From: Ch67 sp041395845
GTDB taxonomy: Bacteria; Pseudomonadota; Gammaproteobacteria; Pseudomonadales; Ketobacteraceae
Direction of reading: 5' to 3'
NCBI GenBank assembly: GCA_041395845.1
Contig: JAWKZS010000002.1
Location: 186,001-250,000 of the forward strand
Length of the DNA: 64,000 bases
The position numbers and the translations under genes were made by a program. Below are positions 61,909 to 64,000 of the stretch, one piece after another (within the stretch, counting starts at the first letter, position 1; each line of letters begins with the position of its first letter). The notes under the pieces were generated by a model. That model saw only the letters and a program-made list of their open reading frames with translations. It did no database searches and had not been told where the DNA came from.

Positions 61909-62832
61909 TTATCCCAATGTGGTATCCAGCACCATCATCAGGGCAAAACCGACCATCAGTCCGATGGTCGCTGTGGTTTGATGACCGTTCCGGTGGGTTT
62001 CCGGAATCACTTCATGAGAAACAACGAACAGCATGGCGCCGGCAGCCAGGCCCAGACCAACGGGATACGCCACCGCCAGACCGCTCGACAACCCAACTCC
62101 CAGCAATGCCCCCAACGGCTCCAGAATGCCACTCAGTCCGGCCACCAGCACCGCCAGTCCGGCCGAATAGCCGGCCGCGCGAATCGCCAGCGCAACCGCG
62201 AGGCCTTCGGGAATATCCTGCAGCGCAATCGCGGTGGTCAGCGGCAGACCCACCGACATGTCACCCTGGGAAAAACTCACGCCGATGGCCATGCCTTCGG
62301 GAAGGTTGTGCAACGCGATGGCAAATACAAACAGCCATATACGGGTACAGGCTTCGTAGCCGGGGCCGCAGGGGCCAGTCTTGTCATGTTCGTGGGGAGT
62401 GAACTGGTCGAGCCCAAGCATCAGCAAAACGCCCAGCGCCATACCCAGCACTACGGTGCCCGCGCCCAGGTAGGGACTGCCCATGATGGTTTCGCCGGCT
62501 TCGAGACCCGGCAACAGCAAAGAAAAAGCGGCAGCAGCGAGCATCATGCCCGCAGCAAAGCCCAGCAGACTGTCTTCCACCCGTTGCGGCAATCCGCGCA
62601 GCACCAGGGCAGGCAAGGCGCCCAGCGCCGTGGCAGCAAATCCCGCCAGACCGCCCAGCATGGCCAGTTTCAGGCCCGCTGGAGCAAGCCCTGAACCGAT
62701 CTGCAACAGGGTCTGCACCAGCAACAGCAGTACCGCCACCAAACCCAGACCCAGTCCAAACGCCGCCAGCCTGTGCTCGCGGGCATGCGTACGGACTACG
62801 GTTGTCCAGGACGTGAGTGAGGACGCGGTCAT
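61909..62832 (-). CDS. ZIP-family metal transporter
   Basis: 307 aa from ATG 62832 (GGAG 9 nt upstream; 62847 is the alternative). Eight predicted helices; the metal path motifs are HNLPEGMAIGVSFSQGD in helix 4, QDIPEGLAVAL in helix 5 and a late SHEVIPETHRNGHQ. The loop after helix 3 carries PHEHDK plus a cysteine, a possible metal-sensing loop. The family imports Zn, Fe or Mn; the metal is not decided by sequence. Probably co-transcribed with dps. Confidence 0.9.
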   Translation of the reverse strand: MTASSLTSWTTVVRTHAREHRLAAFGLGLGLVAVLLLLVQTLLQIGSGLAPAGLKLAMLGGLAGFAATALGALPALVLRGLPQRVEDSLLGFAAGMMLAAAAFSLLLPGLEAGETIMGSPYLGAGTVVLGMALGVLLMLGLDQFTPHEHDKTGPCGPGYEACTRIWLFVFAIALHNLPEGMAIGVSFSQGDMSVGLPLTTAIALQDIPEGLAVALAIRAAGYSAGLAVLVAGLSGILEPLGALLGVGLSSGLAVAYPVGLGLAAGAMLFVVSHEVIPETHRNGHQTTATIGLMVGFALMMVLDTTLG

Positions 62833-62970
62833 CGAGGTATTCTCCATTGCGACAGGTATGCATCCCAGTAAACAGGACGCCATTAACCCTGTCCAATGAA
62901 GGAAATCAATAACTTTGAGAAATCCCTCCTATCATGGCGGGATTTCTGATCAGGCGGGCGGAAGATCCGC

Positions 62971-63753
62971 TCAGGTGTCCAGTGCCGACCCGGTTGCTGC
63001 GTCCGGCGTCGCCAGCACACGCCGACGCCCCTCGCCACCAAGCCAGCGCGGATAGTGCACACCGTACCAGCGCCGGATGAACAGCACCTTGCGGATCGGC
63101 GTCTTCGCCACCACGGTCAGCAGGCCGATCGACAGCAGACACCAGACAGCGGCGGTTTCGTGGGAATCCCGGGTCAGCGCCACCGACAGGATCACGCCGG
63201 TGAGGATGTGATAGAGGGTGAATTTCCAGGAACCGTACAGCAGCGGTACCAGGAACACCATGATGAAATAGGGTTCCTTGACGAAGCCAAAGCGGGCCCA
63301 GGACGTATCGAACACCGGCACATGCCAGGCAATGTGCCAGTCACCGGACACCGAACAGAGCTTGGTGCTGTCGAGCATGTGCAGGGTGGAATGCTCGGCC
63401 CAGGCAAACGGGTAAATGTCGATGATCATGGCAATGGCGCCGGCAAAGCACAGGCTGTAAACCCAGGGTGCCAGGCGACGATGGACCCCTTCCGGGAGGA
63501 AATACATGGAAATCATGTTGGCGAAAAACGGCTGGAAGGCGATATGCAGGTATCCCAGCAGGGTCAGCACCTGATTGGGTGGCGAATCGCACATGTCGAT
63601 CCACCAGTAAGTGAAGCCCTGCAGTAACTCCATCAGCGAAAACCACAGCAGTGGCAGGAACAACTCTTTCTTTTCCCCCTGTTTGGCCGCCACCCCCACC
63701 GTAGCAAACCCCACAGTCGCCAGCGCAAAACTGGCCTCTGCACTCCAGCACAT
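62971..63753 (-). CDS. DUF5765 membrane protein
   Basis: 260 aa with the characteristic start MCWSAEASFALATVG and about seven hydrophobic helices; WFSLMELLQGFTYWWIDMC and PFFANMISMYFLP are typical. The function of the family is unknown. The tail after residue 225 is basic and cytosolic. It is divergent from metG with a 205-bp gap that shows no other gene. Confidence 0.82.
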   Translation of the reverse strand: MCWSAEASFALATVGFATVGVAAKQGEKKELFLPLLWFSLMELLQGFTYWWIDMCDSPPNQVLTLLGYLHIAFQPFFANMISMYFLPEGVHRRLAPWVYSLCFAGAIAMIIDIYPFAWAEHSTLHMLDSTKLCSVSGDWHIAWHVPVFDTSWARFGFVKEPYFIMVFLVPLLYGSWKFTLYHILTGVILSVALTRDSHETAAVWCLLSIGLLTVVAKTPIRKVLFIRRWYGVHYPRWLGGEGRRRVLATPDAATGSALDT

Positions 63754-63958
63754 CCCTGAATCCCCATTTTTGTTATTGGTTTTGAGACACTTTATTATTC
63801 ATGCCTCACACCAAATCACAACGGATTCCGTGCGTAAAAATGTAACCAAATCCGGCCCCTGCCTCACCGGCCAGACCCGCCGGCATTCTGGAATCCCCCC
63901 CGTATACACGATATAGTTACGGCCCTTCCAATTTCACGTTGAATCCGTTCGAGCCGTC

Positions 63959-64000
63959 ATGACAGCACAGCCACGCAAGATCCTCGTCACCAGCGCCCTG
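63959..64000 (+). CDS. metG: Methionyl-tRNA synthetase, first 14 codons
   Basis: Only MTAQPRKILVTSAL is in the window. This matches the MetRS N-terminus, where ILVTSALPYANG leads into the HIGH region. Its place downstream of dcd and mrp fits the usual gammaproteobacterial order dcd-mrp-metG, although here GGDEF-EAL, dps, ZIP and DUF5765 genes lie between mrp and metG. Confidence 0.8.
   Translation, partial: MTAQPRKILVTSAL

Noticed and set aside
1..64000. tRNA, rRNA, CRISPR arrays, insertion sequences, prophage or toxin-antitoxin genes
   Set aside because: I looked for T-loop signatures, regularly spaced repeats and transposase or integrase motifs and saw none that hold up. A tRNAscan or Infernal run would be needed to exclude small RNAs.

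Overview
The window is a GC-rich, densely coded chromosomal segment of a gammaproteobacterium. Evidence for this is the housekeeping genes and their order: yihY-arsC-wrbA-DUF2069 at the left end, hda / DUF2066 / purM-purN-DUF3108 at 47-52 kb, and dcd / mrp / metG at the right end. From memory, the first two groups form one continuous block in Pseudomonas (around PA0943-PA0951 in PAO1). Here about 45 kb separates them, so the middle of the window looks like an accessory island. No tRNA, rRNA, CRISPR array, transposase or integrase was seen.

Region by region. 1-2.4 kb: YihY (cut by the window edge), ArsC-like reductase, WrbA, DUF2069. 2.4-9.2 kb: six genes coupled by overlapping stop/start codons (RDD, SpoIIM-like, DUF4129, DUF4350, MoxR ATPase, DUF58), a typical MoxR/DUF58 membrane cluster. 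9.3-12.5 kb: a lipoprotein, a membrane sensor with a haem-type CxxCH motif, and a Ser/Thr kinase with a duplicated C-terminal module. 12.5-18 kb: a thioredoxin-fold/membrane protein, a VF530 protein, a TetR regulator divergent from an alpha/beta hydrolase with two spaced palindromic operators, and an RND-family permease.

18-35 kb holds a complete glycogen and entry-glycolysis island: glgA-pfkB-like-unknown-gapA, pgi, glgB (frameshifted), glgC-GH57-malQ, glgP and glk. 35-43.4 kb holds a soluble NAD-linked [NiFe] hydrogenase (hoxFUYH, protease hoxW) with maturation genes hypE and hypF. All three divergent promoter regions of the glycogen island (22.70, 26.77 and 34.07 kb) carry an FNR/Anr-type site, one a perfect TTGAT-N4-ATCAA. 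I infer an oxygen-controlled programme in which stored glycogen is fermented and excess NADH is disposed of as H2, as in cyanobacterial dark fermentation.

43.3-47 kb: an AraC regulator and a 7TM hybrid histidine kinase. 47.1-55.8 kb: hda, a CDP-alcohol phosphatidyltransferase, DUF2066, purMN, DUF3108, and a lipoprotein cluster (LPP20, COG3014, LpoB-like, LPP20). 56-64 kb: dcd, a quinone reductase, merR, mrp, a GGDEF-EAL protein, dps, a ZIP transporter, DUF5765 and the first codons of metG.

Sequence quality warning: single- and double-base indels break frames in several normally intact genes: once in glgB (25.35 kb), in DUF2066 and the phosphatidyltransferase (48.34-48.46 kb), and densely from 55.65 to 57.76 kb (LPP20, dcd, quinone reductase, merR, mrp end). 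Most lie at short homopolymers, so base-calling or assembly error is more likely than real decay. Proteins from these stretches should not be trusted residue by residue.
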